DNA of 64,000 bases from Prunella strophiata (Eukaryota; Chordata; Aves; Passeriformes; Prunellidae). The first letter of the stretch is position 1, and each line of letters begins with the position of its first letter. Location of the stretch: NCBI GenBank assembly GCA_036583965.1, contig JAZBQD010000001.1:22429569-22493568 (forward strand). The letters are read 5' to 3'. A program made the translations under genes and the position numbers. The notes below the pieces were generated by a model. The model did no database searches, had not been told where the DNA came from, and was given only the letters and a program-made list of their open reading frames with translations. Shown piece after piece: positions 1-13,200 of the stretch.

Positions 1-3000
1 CAGGGAAAAGGGGGCTTTTATGAAAGAGTTTAATATTGAAATATATAATTACATGCTTATTTGGGATCAAATTACTGAAGGCTCAGCCTCCTTTTGAAGG
101 GTGGAAGCTTCTCCTTGAAAGAGATAACCATGTGCTTCCCTATACTTTTGATGTTGAAAACCATTCCAGAAAAATTCCAGGCAAAGCTGAAAGTACAGCA
201 CTATGAAATTGCCCTCAAATAAGAACTTAGACAGCTGCATATTTATTCTGACCATTTTGCTTCCTGAAATTCACACTTGTTCCCTGTCATATGAGATTTT
301 CAGAATGTTCCCTGCAGATTTCACCAGTCTGGAAGCCTCACTTGCCTGCTGGGAGTTCTGAAAATCAAGAGTCAGTGATGAATGAATTGCCTTTATGGTG
401 TCTTGAATACTTGCACTCTGCAGGTGCCTCTAAATGAAATAAAGCAAGGAGGCCAAAGCAAATGTGAACAAGTGAACAAAGAGGTCTAGAAGTTCTGCAA
501 GGTTTGGAAAACTTGTTTTAAAGTAAAGTTTTTCCATTTAGTGCCAAGCTGGAGTTATGGCTCTTTGCACCACCAGGTCATATTCAAAAGTGTATGAGCT
601 CTGTAAGAGAGACCCAGAGGAGCTGGGTTGCTCAGCACTGCCAAGAGCCCAGTGCAGCACTGGAGGCCCCTGAAGAGGCAGTTCAGCTCCCCCAGCAGTG
701 CTCAGAGTGCCAGCAGCAGGGCTCTTTCTACATGGCTGTAATCATTACTCTGCTGTACTTACCATGAGCTGGGGGTCGAGCCGGTGCCGCTGCCACAACA
801 GCCAGGCAGGGCTGGGCTAAGAGCCAAGTTACCCAAAACAGAGAGAATCTGACTCAGTCCCCTCCAGCACAAGGACAAGGGCTGGCACAGAGGTGACACA
901 GCCAGTCAGAGCTGGCTTTGTGCCTGGCAGCACCAGGCCCTTGGCAGGATGGTCTCATGACCCTCTGAAGCAAGGAGCTCCCACGAGTGCTGCCTGGGAA
1001 CTGCCAGGGAGGTGGAGGGCTCCATGCTCAGCTTTAGGCAGTGGGTGAAGGAGGAAGTTACTCCATCCCCAGGCACTTCCATTTGCTGCAAGGCACCTCC
1101 ACAGGCTGAATGCCTCAGCCATGCTGGCTGCTCAAACTACAAGATCTGGTTTATGCAGTAAGAGCAAAGCAGACAGGGAAGAGAGGTGCTACAAAAACAG
1201 AAGAAGGAATCAATTTAAATTTATTTTCTCTTCAAACTGAAGCAGGGACCTGAAAAAATGTTATCAGCTCACCAGCTTCAGATATTTGGGGCTGGTTTTC
1301 TCCTAAGAACATCTCTTACCAAACTCAAAAACTGCTGAAGAACTCAGAGAGATGATCAATGTACAGCCCAATGGCTCAGGTGTGCCCCATAGAAAAAAGG
1401 GGCACATTCACACAAAGAGAAAAGTTTAAACCAGGATATATTTATGTAAAGGCATCCCAAACACACAAAGTTTCTCATGGGAATAGGTCACTAACTCCCC
1501 TTCCCTGGCTGAGTGTTTGACCACAAAACCCAGCCATGGTTTTTGTAGATCAGGCTGGGTAACCACATCTTGCTGCCCACAGAGATGTTCCCCTGCAAAG
1601 GTGGAAATCCCTGAGTTCAAGTCTTTCTCATCTGGTCTTCAGCTGAAGCTGAAGCTCACATACAAGCTCCATGGCAGCCTTAAAACAGATGTAGCTCTGC
1701 TGCTGCCAAACAGGAAAATCTTCCCTTCACTGCTCACCCACTTCTCAGTGACAGCTAAGAACTTTTTTAAGACATAAATTGTACCCTATGTGAGGAGCTT
1801 AAGGACATTTAAATACATGGATAAAATCCAGTAGCAAGAACTGATCAGAGATAAGACACTGAAAGGAACCATTTCCTTTCATAGGTTACTTTTTTCTTAT
1901 CTGCAATTATTCCATATAGGCAAATACACTCTTCAGATATAGTTCCATCCCACTGGCTCAGGACCTGCATGCAAACAGTGCAATATGCATGACTGCTTTT
2001 TAAAACTGCTCTCCATAAAAATAACTTCTGTGTGCTTACCTATTTTCCTTTGTTGCCTGGGTAAGCTGATAGCTCTTACTGAGTGTTAACATCCATAATG
2101 CTGATAATGAGTTTGTCTAAATATATGATAATAGCTGTACAAGTACCAGCAGTGCCATCAGTAGCAATTCATTGTTTGCAAGAAAATTTAAGGCAGCTGT
2201 GGCACATCCCTGCTTGGAACAAACATGGCAATCAGCAGTTTTCACTTAGATCAGTGTAGAAAATAGATGTTGAAACGTGCTGCCATGTTGCTTTGCTGGC
2301 TCAAACAAAACTGTATTTAATTTCTCTTAAAATTCAACTGTTGAGGATCATAAATTCTTTCCAAATGTAGGATAATTGCTTTGCTTTCTTATATAGTAAT
2401 TTCAGTTCATTTCCACCTTCCAGCATCAAGACACATTAAGGTATCAAAGGAAGGTGGGGTATTTTTTAGCTAAATACCTGGCAACCTTCTGGCAGTGATT
2501 TTCTGTCACTAGTGATGTGATACCATCCACTGAGATGCCACTGAAACTGAGAAGTGCCCCAGCACTGAACAGCACCATGCTGTGTCCAGGGGACAAGGGT
2601 ACGTTAAAGGGGAGATTAAAGGCCTGCAATCTTGGCATGCTGATACAGAAAACAAACTACCTATCAAGTGTGGTATTAAATATGAAGGATGTTCTGAGTG
2701 TGGACAATGATTAGGTATAGAATTCCTGAAGGTCCTGTACTTTTAAGAGCCTTCCAACCACCCAAATTAATCAAATTGCTAACTTCATTGACATAAAATC
2801 ATGCTAATCAGAAACAGCATTTCTTAAAAAGCCAAAAAGATGAGAAATTACAGAAGATAAAGACTTTCTCTTGCTTTGACCAACTAAAATCAGCAGCACT
2901 ACAAAATGATACCTATAAATTAAGGCAACTTTACCTTAGTGACAGAATAGTAAGATAAAGGATCTGCCAAACAGTGACCCATGTGTGTGTACCCTTGTTC

Positions 3001-3250
3001 ACACTTCAATTCCTGTCTGAAGATGCAGAACCATATTTGGGGAAAGGCAAGGTTGAATATAGATAAATGCTTTCCATGATGGGCCATGTATTATTGATTT
3101 CTAGGAAATAGAGAGAGACATCCCAAAGAACTAATTTCCTTTGCATTCATATTTACAACCATTAGAATTTTAAGTAGGGTCTTGTTTACCAGGTTGTCTT
3201 ACAGGAATGTTGCTAATTTACTGGCTGTTCTACCTAGGTAACAGTGTCAC
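1..3250. other. single-copy non-coding stretch, no supported gene
   Basis: No recognisable gene, repeat family or RNA. On the minus strand a strong splice-donor match (CTCATG followed by GTAAGTACAG) lies at 753-763. The sequence just upstream of it on that strand is open in one frame, but no convincing acceptor bounds it. A second minus-strand acceptor-like tract precedes a short open frame at about 2640-2490. Neither is enough to call an exon. Confidence 0.5.
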
Positions 3251-3278
3251 TGAAGATCTTTCAGTGAAGATCTTTCAA
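3251..3278. repeat. tandem duplication of a 14-bp unit
   Basis: The unit tgaagatctttcag at 3251-3264 is followed directly by a second copy at 3265-3278 that differs only at the last base. This is probably a replication-slippage duplication. No function is evident. Confidence 0.8.
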
Positions 3279-6200
3279 ACACATTACATGGGGGCACCAT
3301 TTTTTCCTGAACAGGGTTTTTTGAATTTCCCTTCACCCTGAGAGTTGGGGTGCTGAATGAGGTACAGAGGTTCTGCAGCCCACTCAAGGGCTGGGAGGCC
3401 AGAGGTTAGGGACAGCTCTGGCAGGCATAACCAGCACCCAAGGAGCCAAGTTCTGGCAAAGAGTTGTGTGAGACATGACAATGAAGTGGGGCTTCTTCCT
3501 CCTCCTTTCCCTTTTTTGGCCCAGGAGCTGCATTTGCATTCCCATGTTGTGCAAATTTTCTCAGAATAGATGTATCAGATTGCAGCAGGGCCACAATGGT
3601 GTGCTGTTTCTGCATCATTGGTACCTGTGGTATTTAATGCTGAGACAATGTCATCTGACAAGGCACATTTCCCTGAAATGAAAACTCATATTTGATCTGT
3701 TAAACAGAACCTTTTAATTGGCTGTAGCCTTGCACTGCTGCATTTGTTTAGTTTAACATCTCCATGGTACTGCCCAATAAGGAAGCCTCATTGAGAGGCA
3801 GAACAGGCCTCGCTTCCAAGGCTGAGCAGCCAGCAGCTAAGCAGGATATTTTGGAAATATGTAATGACACCTAGAAAAATAGGGATATTTTATCAGCCAG
3901 TGCCTATCTAATTCAAGGACAGAGATCAATATCAAGCTACTGTTGCCTCATCCATCTTCTGACTAAGCTGTTTTACCACCACATTCCCCCCTTCTCTCTT
4001 CCAGAAAGATTTAAACTTTTTTTTAGTCCTCACACAATGAAAACTACATTTTGTACCAAGAGGTAAATTTATTAGTTTATTAATAATGAGATTATTGCTT
4101 TTTCAAACTTGGTTTACTAGTTACATTGTAGGATGAAAACACCCTTCTGTGTATGGGGATCCTGGCAGCCAAGTATCTCTGATTCTCTGAAGGGGAAAGG
4201 GATGCTTGCTGCAAACAGGACAGCTGAGGTGCCTCAGGGCAAACCCCTGTGCTGTGCTTTAGTAACTGAACAGAGGAATTCATTCCAGGAAAGCAGCCAG
4301 TCAGCTCCATTCTGCAGCAGCAGGTCCAGAGTGGCACCCTTGAACCCCCAAACTGGTAAAACACTTCCACAGGCTGCCAGTAAAAACTTACATGTTTCTA
4401 TCTCATCCCAGGCTCAGCTCTTGGCATTCTGCACTACTGCAGAGAGTCTTTGGTGGGGATTTATTTCCTGCCTCACCCAGCACATTGGGCAGCTTCTCCA
4501 TTCTCACCTAACCCCTGTTTTCTGCCCATTATCCTTATGGAAGGGTTGAAGTGGGAGAAGGGAACAGGTGCTCTCCATTCAGTATATGTAAAAGGAGAAA
4601 GTAACATCTTCTGTGGAGGCAGCTGGATCAATACAAAACCTCCCTGAGAGCACAAGCAATAAGGATAAAAGAGTTAATTCCTTTAAATTTTGTTTGATGC
4701 ACTTTGGCTGGGACTTACACATAATGATAAGCAGAAGCATGGAGAAAACACTAAAAAACCCAGAGTAAAAGCAAAGAAAGGGAAGGAAGAAAACTCTCTG
4801 CTAGTGCAAAGAGGCTGAAAATTCTGAAGAAATCAGCCAATTTCTAAATTATTATGCTTGTTCTGCTCAGAGAGCATTACACTGCATCAAAGATATACAG
4901 GCCTAGGTTATTGATTTCCTTTGCAAAGAAACACCAACACCTGAAACATTAAGTTTTTACTCCTAAAGAGTACATTCACTCTTTTTATATATATAAAGAA
5001 AACACACATACATCACAGACATACAGGGAGAGATTATATAGCAGGCTTGCAAACCCAGGACTGCAAAGGCAGAACTTGTGCAGCTTTAGGAAACCTTCAT
5101 GGGATTTAATTTGATGTTTGCTCTGCTTGTCATGCTTCCAGAGGGACTCTACACACCCACTCAGTAGAAGACCAATCCTGATTTTATCCTTCAGTTCCCT
5201 GTAAACTGCTACATCGATAGACAATGGCTACACATCAGCAATTAAAAAAACCTCAAAAATTCACCCTTTATCATGACATATAGTCCTGAGTCTTCTCATC
5301 TCCTTTAGTGTGCTTCCAAGGCTTCCCATCAATGGCATCTCCTCTATCCTGTTTCCTACAGCCAGATTCTACATGCTTCCTCAATTTTGCTGTCTCCTTC
5401 TCCATATGAAGAAGGGAAAGCATGCACTTCCAAACTTTAGCATTATGGTCAAGCAATTCCTTCTTTACCCTGAGTTATAAATAGCTTGTACAGATCCAAC
5501 CACATCAACTTTGTCTTAGTTGGTTACACATGAATCAAGCTCAATCAGTTCTCTCCTACTGAACTTCAAGGTATTGATTGGTCTATTTTATTATAAGCAA
5601 AAGTACCACAAATCTGGTAAAAGTTGCTAGAGGTATTATTAATAATAATTCATTCTATTGTTCCTACCATTATATTTCAAACAACTTTCCCACTGCTGTT
5701 TCTTCTTGAGAAAAGCAGGCAAGTTGTTCTATTAACCAAAAACTCCATCTCTAGCTCATGCTTAGCCTGGAACTCTGCGTTATTTATTGGACATTTAGCT
5801 CGAGTAATTGAGTGCAAAAAGTGCTTTACAGAACCTTACTGCCACATGTGAAAGATAATAGTGAAATCCCCATTGCTTTCAAGTGGAATTAACCACTATT
5901 CAAATAATTTATGTCAAAGGGTACCATTTGTAAGGTATAGTAAAATGTAATATACACAAAATTAGTCAGCAGCCTGCAGATCAAAAAATGCTGTAAAGTG
6001 AAATCCAATCACTGCAGAAATTGGAAATTAGTCTCACAAAAATCTCTCTCAAAAAGCAGTATTTTGGAATGTTGCCTTATTGCCAAGGAGTCACTATCAC
6101 CTGCCTTTACCTTTAGCTGTTGCAGTTCTAGTTTACTCTGAAAGCAGGTATATTCATGTAACACCAGCTATGGCTGCTTCCTCTTTCCTCACCTTCCTGC

Positions 6201-6601
6201 CTGCCTACAGGGCAGACTCACCTCAAAGTCCAGAGGTCTAGGAAAAGCCTTCTGGATAAAACACATCTCTTGACACTACATAGATGGGAATTGTAAATAC
6301 TGGTCTGGGAAATGAACAAAGTCTTTGAAGAAAACAGAACTCTTGGAGCAACCAAGCCTTGGGATCTCAATGTCTGCTTAAGATCAGCTAATGGCAGTAA
6401 GTAGTGTCAGCTGCATGGAAAAGTAGAAAAGTACCTAGGGGTTACAGGGACCTTCTCCCAGCTCCCAAAACAGGAGCCTTAAGGATCTAATTCACAAACA
6501 ATCTACCTTGGGGGCATATGGTGAAGAAAGGGCAAAGGAAGGGAGAAAGCAGCAGAACCAGCTGAGAGCAGGCACAGAGGACAGCTCCACTGGACCTCCT
6601 C
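3279..6601. other. single-copy non-coding stretch
   Basis: Nothing recognised. The longest open frame (plus, 4133-4549, 138 codons) lies where base composition is less AT-rich. It has no domain, signal or splice structure that I can see, and overlaps an equally open minus-strand frame, as expected by chance. Confidence 0.5.
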
Positions 6602-6641
6602 AGATCCTAGGTAAAGCCATTAGATCCTAGGTAAAGCCATT
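6602..6641. repeat. perfect tandem duplication of a 20-bp unit
   Basis: Two identical head-to-tail copies of agatcctaggtaaagccatt occupy 6602-6621 and 6622-6641. The lack of divergence suggests a recent slippage event or a polymorphic copy number. Confidence 0.9.
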
Positions 6642-6917
6642 AATCCTTCACTTATGGAAAATATTCCTGCATATGCAAGATTGAGACACTGAGGGGTGGA
6701 AGTGAGCAGCAAGCATAACTCTGAAAAAGTGGGGATCAGATCTGGGAGAAACCTTCCTGCCACAGAGGAATCTCAAGGACAGCAGAAGGGATTTATCCCA
6801 GAGCCATTCACCAGCCAGGCTGCCAGTACATGCACTAAAAGGAGGCAGTAGAACTCAAAAGGTGTGGGATGAAAGATCAAAGAGGCAAAATGCAGTTCTC
6901 AAGATCCAAAAGGACCA

Positions 6918-7229
6918 TTAATGTAGCTTCCGGAAGTAGGGCTGCATGTGTTCTGTTGGGGTAATCATAGGATAGACATGGAGCAGGCTGGCAAGAGCCT
7001 CAGCCTCCTCCTGATCCTGAAGGAGAAGCAGCTCTGGGAGTCTATAGTTCTGCCAGCTGAGTCTGGAGAAGGCAAGGAGAAAAGTAAGCACCTCAGCTGT
7101 GAAGCTGGCTGCCTGCTTGTCCCGGGAGAAATCCTCTTCCATACCCTGCAGAGGCTGGAGCACAACATGAGCTGTTTGAAGGCTGTAAATGAAGGTGCCT
7201 TCAGAGTTTGCTGAAGGAGCAAAAGAGGA
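6918..7229 (-). other. candidate 3'-terminal coding exon, unidentified
   Basis: On the minus strand a very strong acceptor (a T-rich run, then ccctgcag) ends at 7230. It is followed by 103 open codons in phase 0 and a TAA stop at 6920-6918. The predicted peptide starts SSFAPSANSEG, is rich in Leu, Ala, Glu and Gln in its middle (for example LPELLLLQDQEEAEALASLL), and ends MQPYFRKLH. No transmembrane segment or known motif is recognised. There is no good donor inside it, so if real it would be a last exon. The acceptor and composition support coding, but a chance pseudo-exon is equally possible. Confidence 0.2.
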
Positions 7230-9982
7230 CTGCAGGGAAAAAAAAAGTATAGAAAAAGAGGAGGGTCCAGAATGGGCAACATTTTTTTGAAAATTCTAAA
7301 ATAGAAATTTCAAGGTCACAAACACTCTGCATTTCTTCCATTTTTTGCAATATATCAAGAGAGCACACTGGCCTGGTTTGGCTGATTCATACTTACATTT
7401 TCTTGCTTTATCACAATTTTGAGATTTTTAATCTCTACCCCATAAGATAGAAATATAGGATAGAAAATATGCTCTCATTTAAGCACATGACATTTTACCC
7501 AGTGAACTGATCATGGGGTCCAAGTATAATTTTCCAGTCACTCTTTTTTTTCTCCATGTCTAATTTTCCCAGTGCAACTTATTATTATCACTGACTCATA
7601 ATAATGGAGCAGCTAGATGTTAGAGTGTGGCTAATTCCCTTTTTTATCTTGTTGAGAAAATGGTATTTTCTTTCCTTGAGGCTTGACTTTTCCTTCTCTC
7701 ACACCCACACATAGACACAGACAGGTTGGTCTGCAATGAAAGTGTCCAGTCTCTGTTCTGCAAGTGAACTATAAATCCGCAGTCCAAACCCACACAGAGC
7801 AACTTGCTAAATCCCACAGTTCCTAACTGGGCCACGCTCACAGCTTTTGAAGCCCAACAGGAACTTTCCCAAATGAAGCCAGACTTGAAGACTTGTCCAA
7901 GTGCTTATTGATAATTCGGGGAAGCAATCAGGTCATTGGAACTCATTGCTCTGTGCTGTGACAGTGAGTCTGGAAGCTGTGGGGCAGGGGCTGAGGGTCC
8001 ATGTGAAGCAGTCCCACTGTCTGGCTGTCCTGCTGAGTTCTCACTGGTAATTCATTGCTATCATCTGGTTTTGGACTCATTTGCAGGCACCAGCTGTCAA
8101 TGGGAGTTTTACATTTAGCCTTAGGAAACAAATGCATCTGGACAACAGATTTCTTACAGCTTTCTCTGGCATCCATCATAAGACTTTTAGGAGATGAAAA
8201 ATTATATCCAATTAGCCTCTCAGTATGCAATTCTTTCAAACATTTCACCTTGCAGGAATTTCCATCTTTTCCCCCATTTTCTTTCATGCAATCATGAGAG
8301 ATTCTCTACCCTTATAACCCCATTTACCAGCATTTCACCTTAGGCTGACAGTTTTCAAATCAAATTCATAAGGCAAGGACTGACACCAGAACCAAATGAC
8401 ACACAGTTATCTCAGAGCTGCTCATAGCTTTCCAAAATATCCAATTACCTTTCCTGTGTAAAGTCCACAAAGGTTTATTTTGATGTTCACTAGAGCTGCC
8501 AGGATACAATTGCTCAGGAGCCACTGATGTTTATGGGTCTGCACCAGCTCACACACTTGGATCAGGTTCCCAGGTGCTTGTTTGAGCAGGGGGATGTCAC
8601 TAAAGCAATGTGCAGCCCTCAAGGCCACAAGCATGTCAGAAGTATCCTGTTCTCAAGTGTTAAAGGAGACCTCATGCAGGAAAACTTCATCTTGTTCCAC
8701 TGATGTCTCCCCAGGTGCTCTCAAAGTCAAGCTGATCCTACCTTCCAGGTGCCAGCATGGCTTAACACCTTCATCTTGAACATAGAAAATGAGCAAAAGC
8801 ACCCCAAATCACAGCCAGCACAACCTGCTGATCACAGGCAGCACCAGAGCTCTGCAGTGCTGAGCCAGTGCCCATCAACCTGTCCTTGGAACCTGTTCCA
8901 ACATAAAATTAAAGATTTCATAGGATACAGACGTCAGAGAACGTCTATAAAACCAAACAGTGCTTGCTACTGTTATTCTTGTGCATCCACATTTTCTGCA
9001 GGGTGAGAGGCAGATTTTATAGTGCTCTGATGGAGCCATCATCAGGAACAGGGCTTCATCCTGCCAGCTGGATTTGCTGCTACCTTCCAGATGCAATTAC
9101 AGCACTGATGACCCATGATGATGATCTGGGTACATCAAAAGAATGCCCTGTCTTTTTAAACCAAGCAAAGCTATAACTCCTCTTGCTCCAACTCTGTTCC
9201 AATATGTCTGACAATGTTAGGCCAATGTTAGGCCCCAAATCCTAAGATTTCCCCCAGGCACACATCTATCTACCAATACACTCACTGCCCATTGTTAGCT
9301 CCTCACAGAGCTCAGACACTGCAAAGCTTAGGTGCTGATGTCCTAGACTTGACCTGCCCAAGCTGCCACCTGGACTTGTTCTCTGAGAGAAAATGATCCT
9401 TTCCTACATGAGATTAAATTATGGGGCTTGGCTTCTTTCATTGGGTTTTAAATTAAGCTTTAAGCAGTGTAGCACCTCCCCTTTTCCACCTGTTTACCAA
9501 TAAGGGCACATACAAACAAAAGCAAGAACTTTTAGCATCAGAATCACTTTTAGCTCCTGACGAAAGAAGCTTTGTCCCTCCAGGTCCGAACTGTATTTTT
9601 CTGTGTTGGCTTACAATGGCCATAAACTATGTGAACTCCAGTAGCACTCCCATGCTACAGAGGAGTGACACAAAGGAAGGCAGTCTCTTCCCTAGTTCCA
9701 GCTGTGCATTAAGGGTAATCCCACAATGGTGCTCTGACTGGGCATCCACAGGATGTCCATGCAGCCCCTGTATCTGCCAAGGATGAATTACAATCCCATA
9801 CTGTGCATGGGAGGTGAGGCATGTACCCACTGAGAGGCATTTTGATAACCTTGCCTTTTTCTTAAGGCTCTAGATGCTTTGTGTTGCTCTAAGCAGGCTA
9901 CAATGTCCATGTTTTTAAATTAAGGAGAGATATTGAGAACAGCAAAATCTGAGATCTGGAAAATCATGATCTGAAAGGAGAT
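7230..9982. other. mostly featureless; minus-strand open frames of unclear status
   Basis: Two minus-strand open frames stand out. One is 7943-8287 (114 codons). The other is 8422-8634, which reads through a hydrophobic, Leu-rich peptide and contains a donor-like AAG|GTAATT near 8452. Upstream of the second, the same frame stays open for about 40 more codons apart from one TGA. No protein family is recognised. A small tandem duplication of caatgttaggc lies at 9212-9233. Confidence 0.3.
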
Positions 9983-10200
9983 GCTGAAGGAACCAGGGTT
10001 GTCAAGACTAAAGAAGACCGAGGCAAGATCTTATAGAAAATGCAGCTGGTGAACAGGAAAGAATAAACTTTTCTGTAGGTAGGACAAGAAGGAATAGTTT
10101 TGAAGTGGGACAAGGGAAATTTCAGGTGTTAGGAAAATAAAACAAATTACAAGATGGATAGTGAAACACTGGCAAAGACTAGTTAGAGACTGTTATTGGA
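9983..10200 (+). mobile_element. old, degraded CR1 LINE fragment
   Basis: Diverged but recognisable CR1 text runs in plus orientation: a gaaccagggttgtc-like start, then a gaagaccgagg-like stretch, a block matching the CR1 'gacaagaggaatggttttaaagtg' region, a 'ttaggaaaat' block and 'gtgaaacactggc'. These are the usual landmarks of the CR1 ORF2 end and 3' part, in the correct order. The true CR1 3' terminal repeats are missing, so this is an internal remnant. Many substitutions and small gaps indicate an old insertion. Both boundaries are approximate. Confidence 0.6.
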
Positions 10201-13200
10201 GACAGAGCAGCCAAGACAGGCACCAGCTGTAGGTAGGGGAAGCTGCCTGTCTGCCTGGGCAGCTCAGCTTTTATGTTATCCACACTTCTCTTATGAAAGG
10301 AGGCAAATAAAAATGTCATCAGAGCACATACAATGCAAACTATGGGGGACATTTACTGTAGAGATGCAAACATGCTCAAAAATGTTATAACTTAACTTTT
10401 CTGTACTGGAATTTGGATGCAAATGACAGTTTGGTATTACATGCATGAGTACAGTTCCTCTATGCCTCCTCTGGGAGCATTTTATCATGTTGTATTATCT
10501 TTGCCTTCTGGTTAAGCTGTGTAGGGAGTTAATGTTGGTAATTAAAAAATGAAACTACCTGATAAAAGAAAAATCCAAATATAAACACAATTGTATTGTC
10601 TAACCCATTCTTTTCATTATCTCATCTCTCAGTCTGCTTGACAGTTGGGATTCTGCCCCCTGGTACCCTTCACTCAGACAGGGCTCCCCTTTGTTCTGCA
10701 CTTACTGTTCACTTGTGAGCTGAGGAATTCACAGCAGGCTCACTGTGATAAAACTAAGGTGGGCAGAAGAGCAGGTTGCTCACAAGTTCACTGCTGCATG
10801 AACTAGATACTTTTCTGAGGTATCTACATGTCTACAAATGCAAACAACTGTTGATGTCCACTAGGTACTGAGCAGACTATATATCCAAATCACATCCTTC
10901 TCTGAATCTCTGAAGCTTAAATACCTTTTTGAAATTTTATCCTACATGTTTCAATTTTAATCCTATCCCAAATATCTCTATTTAAGCATATTTTCTGCTT
11001 TAATTCCATTGACTTAGTTTTCCCTGACCTCTGCAGTGAGGATTTAATGAAGCTCAGGACTAGTCTCTTCTGGTGATCATCCAAGGGTAGCACCGTGGAA
11101 TACAATCACACTCAGATCACAAGGGTTGCAGTAATGTATTTCAGCACTGTGTGTTAAATTAACTCAAGTGACTTTCACAAATGCAATTCCAAACTAACTG
11201 AAACATGGATTATTCCCTGTGTTTGCCTTCATCACTGATTAAGGGAAAACACACTGAATTTTATGTATCGAGCACAGTTTCCTCATCCCTACATTTAACT
11301 GCCAGTCATGCTAATCTCAATTACTTCCTCCTGAGGCAAGAATAACACATTGATTACTCCTGCTCAGTAACATTAAAGTATGATGGGTACTGGAACATCC
11401 CAAATCTGTGCCCTTTGAGCCAGCACTTAGTGATGCTGCCAGCAAGAACTTCTCCCAAGAGCCAGTTCCAAAGGGCCCCACGTGCCAAGCACTACCACCC
11501 CAGCATTTGTAGAGTGCCAGGACTTGCTCCAAAGGCTCTCTGACTTGTAAGGACTTGTACAGATGGAGCCTGACAACACCAGGACATCATTTGTTAATGC
11601 AAAAGCTAGGAACAATTTAGCACTTCCAATGTAAGGAGTTTTTAATAAAATACAACAGAAGCCATTAACAACATCCATCTTCCTTCAGAAACATGACAGC
11701 AACACAAGCCTTTCATTTTACATTCCTTAATTTTGATAACTTCTTTTATTTTTCATAAAAGAAGATCAGTCAGAATATTTTGATTATGCAGCACTGTCCA
11801 TTGGGGACACAAGGAGATAAATCAGCCTGGCTACCTGCATTTTTAGTCTCAGCATCACATCATCAAGGTTGTATTTCCAATCTGAAAAAATTTTTGGAGC
11901 TTACTAAATGCATAAAATCATGCTTTGGTATGGACATATGTTTAATTACTTTGAACTCCTGGTTCCAAAGCCTATGATTCCAATGTGTCCTCATGAGAAA
12001 AAGGAGGATTCAGTCAAGTATTAGGAGGAAAAACCTTGTGAAGGTTGGAGGGACAGAAGAAGGAAGCCTCTGATTTCTTGCCTGCTCCCAGGCAGTTGCA
12101 CTAGAGGCTCACTGTTGGGCCCCTTCCAACTGCCACAGCCTGTTCTGTTCTTGTTCTAGCTCTAACTCTCAGATCACAGTGAGGGAAAGAACATTTCACC
12201 TGGAAAGCTGACATTTTACTTCCAAGTTTCTTTGAAGGCCAGATGCCCTCACCATTTTCTGATGAAGAAAACTCAGAACTTTAACCCTTGGATGAGTCTG
12301 AACTTGGGGCAAAACAAACCCAGATTTGTAGCTGCTTTTTCATGGAAAATACTTTCCCTTCAATATTCCCTGAAGTCATTTACAAAGTCTCATACAGTTT
12401 TGGCCATTCTGCTAAAATTAGAGTGGTCCCAAAAGATTCCCAATTGTTACCAATGTAGAGCTCAGGGTTAATGAAGTCCAGGACCCATCTGGAAATAAGT
12501 AACCTACATTGGGATAATGTCCTCCTACAAAATTTCTAAATAACAAGTTTTCCTATTATCCTAGGGTTAATTTCAAGCTGTTGCATAAGTACAGAAAGGG
12601 AAAAAAAAGTGCAAGCAGTACCAAGTTTTTAAAAAAGGAAAAAAAAAAAGAAAAAAAATTAAGATGGGAGTTTCAAGACTGGATTGTGAAGATGAGAACT
12701 GCCAGGAAAAATGAGAGAGACCCATCCCAGCTCTGTTGAATGGCAGCATCCTTGAGGAGCCCCTTTGGCCCTGCTTCTCAGCTGAAATTCAGTCCTTTCT
12801 GCTGACCTGAGCAACAAGCTGAATGAAATATGAGCTGCTCTCTCTCAACAGGAAAGCTAAAGGCGATGATGCAGGCTCAGGTTTTGGCTTTATGAATATT
12901 TAAAGGATTCAAATAAAAGATTAAAAATCAAAGAGATTGATTTTAAAATATATCTGGTAATGGTACAAGAGCTTTGGTACCTCAGTGATCTTTTTACTGC
13001 CTTCTATCAGAGAACACACGCGGGGCATTTTCAATTACTTTAATTACGTGTCAGGGTTATTGATGCACTGAACCCTGCCAGACATCCCACAATATTATCT
13101 CCAATCACTGGTGTTTTCTTATCTGTGTCCCAAGGAAAACCATTTTCAGTTATTTTACAGGATAAAAAGAGAATGAAATACAGCTTTTAGATTGAATTTT

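Noticed and set aside
753..840. Small minus-strand exon ending at the GTAAGTACAG donor
   Set aside because: The donor is excellent but the only acceptor-like site gives a roughly 50-bp segment with no supporting frame or neighbours.
4133..4549. 138-codon plus-strand open frame
   Set aside because: Length is within chance for 64 kb. An opposite-strand frame is equally open and no domain, start context or splice sites support it.
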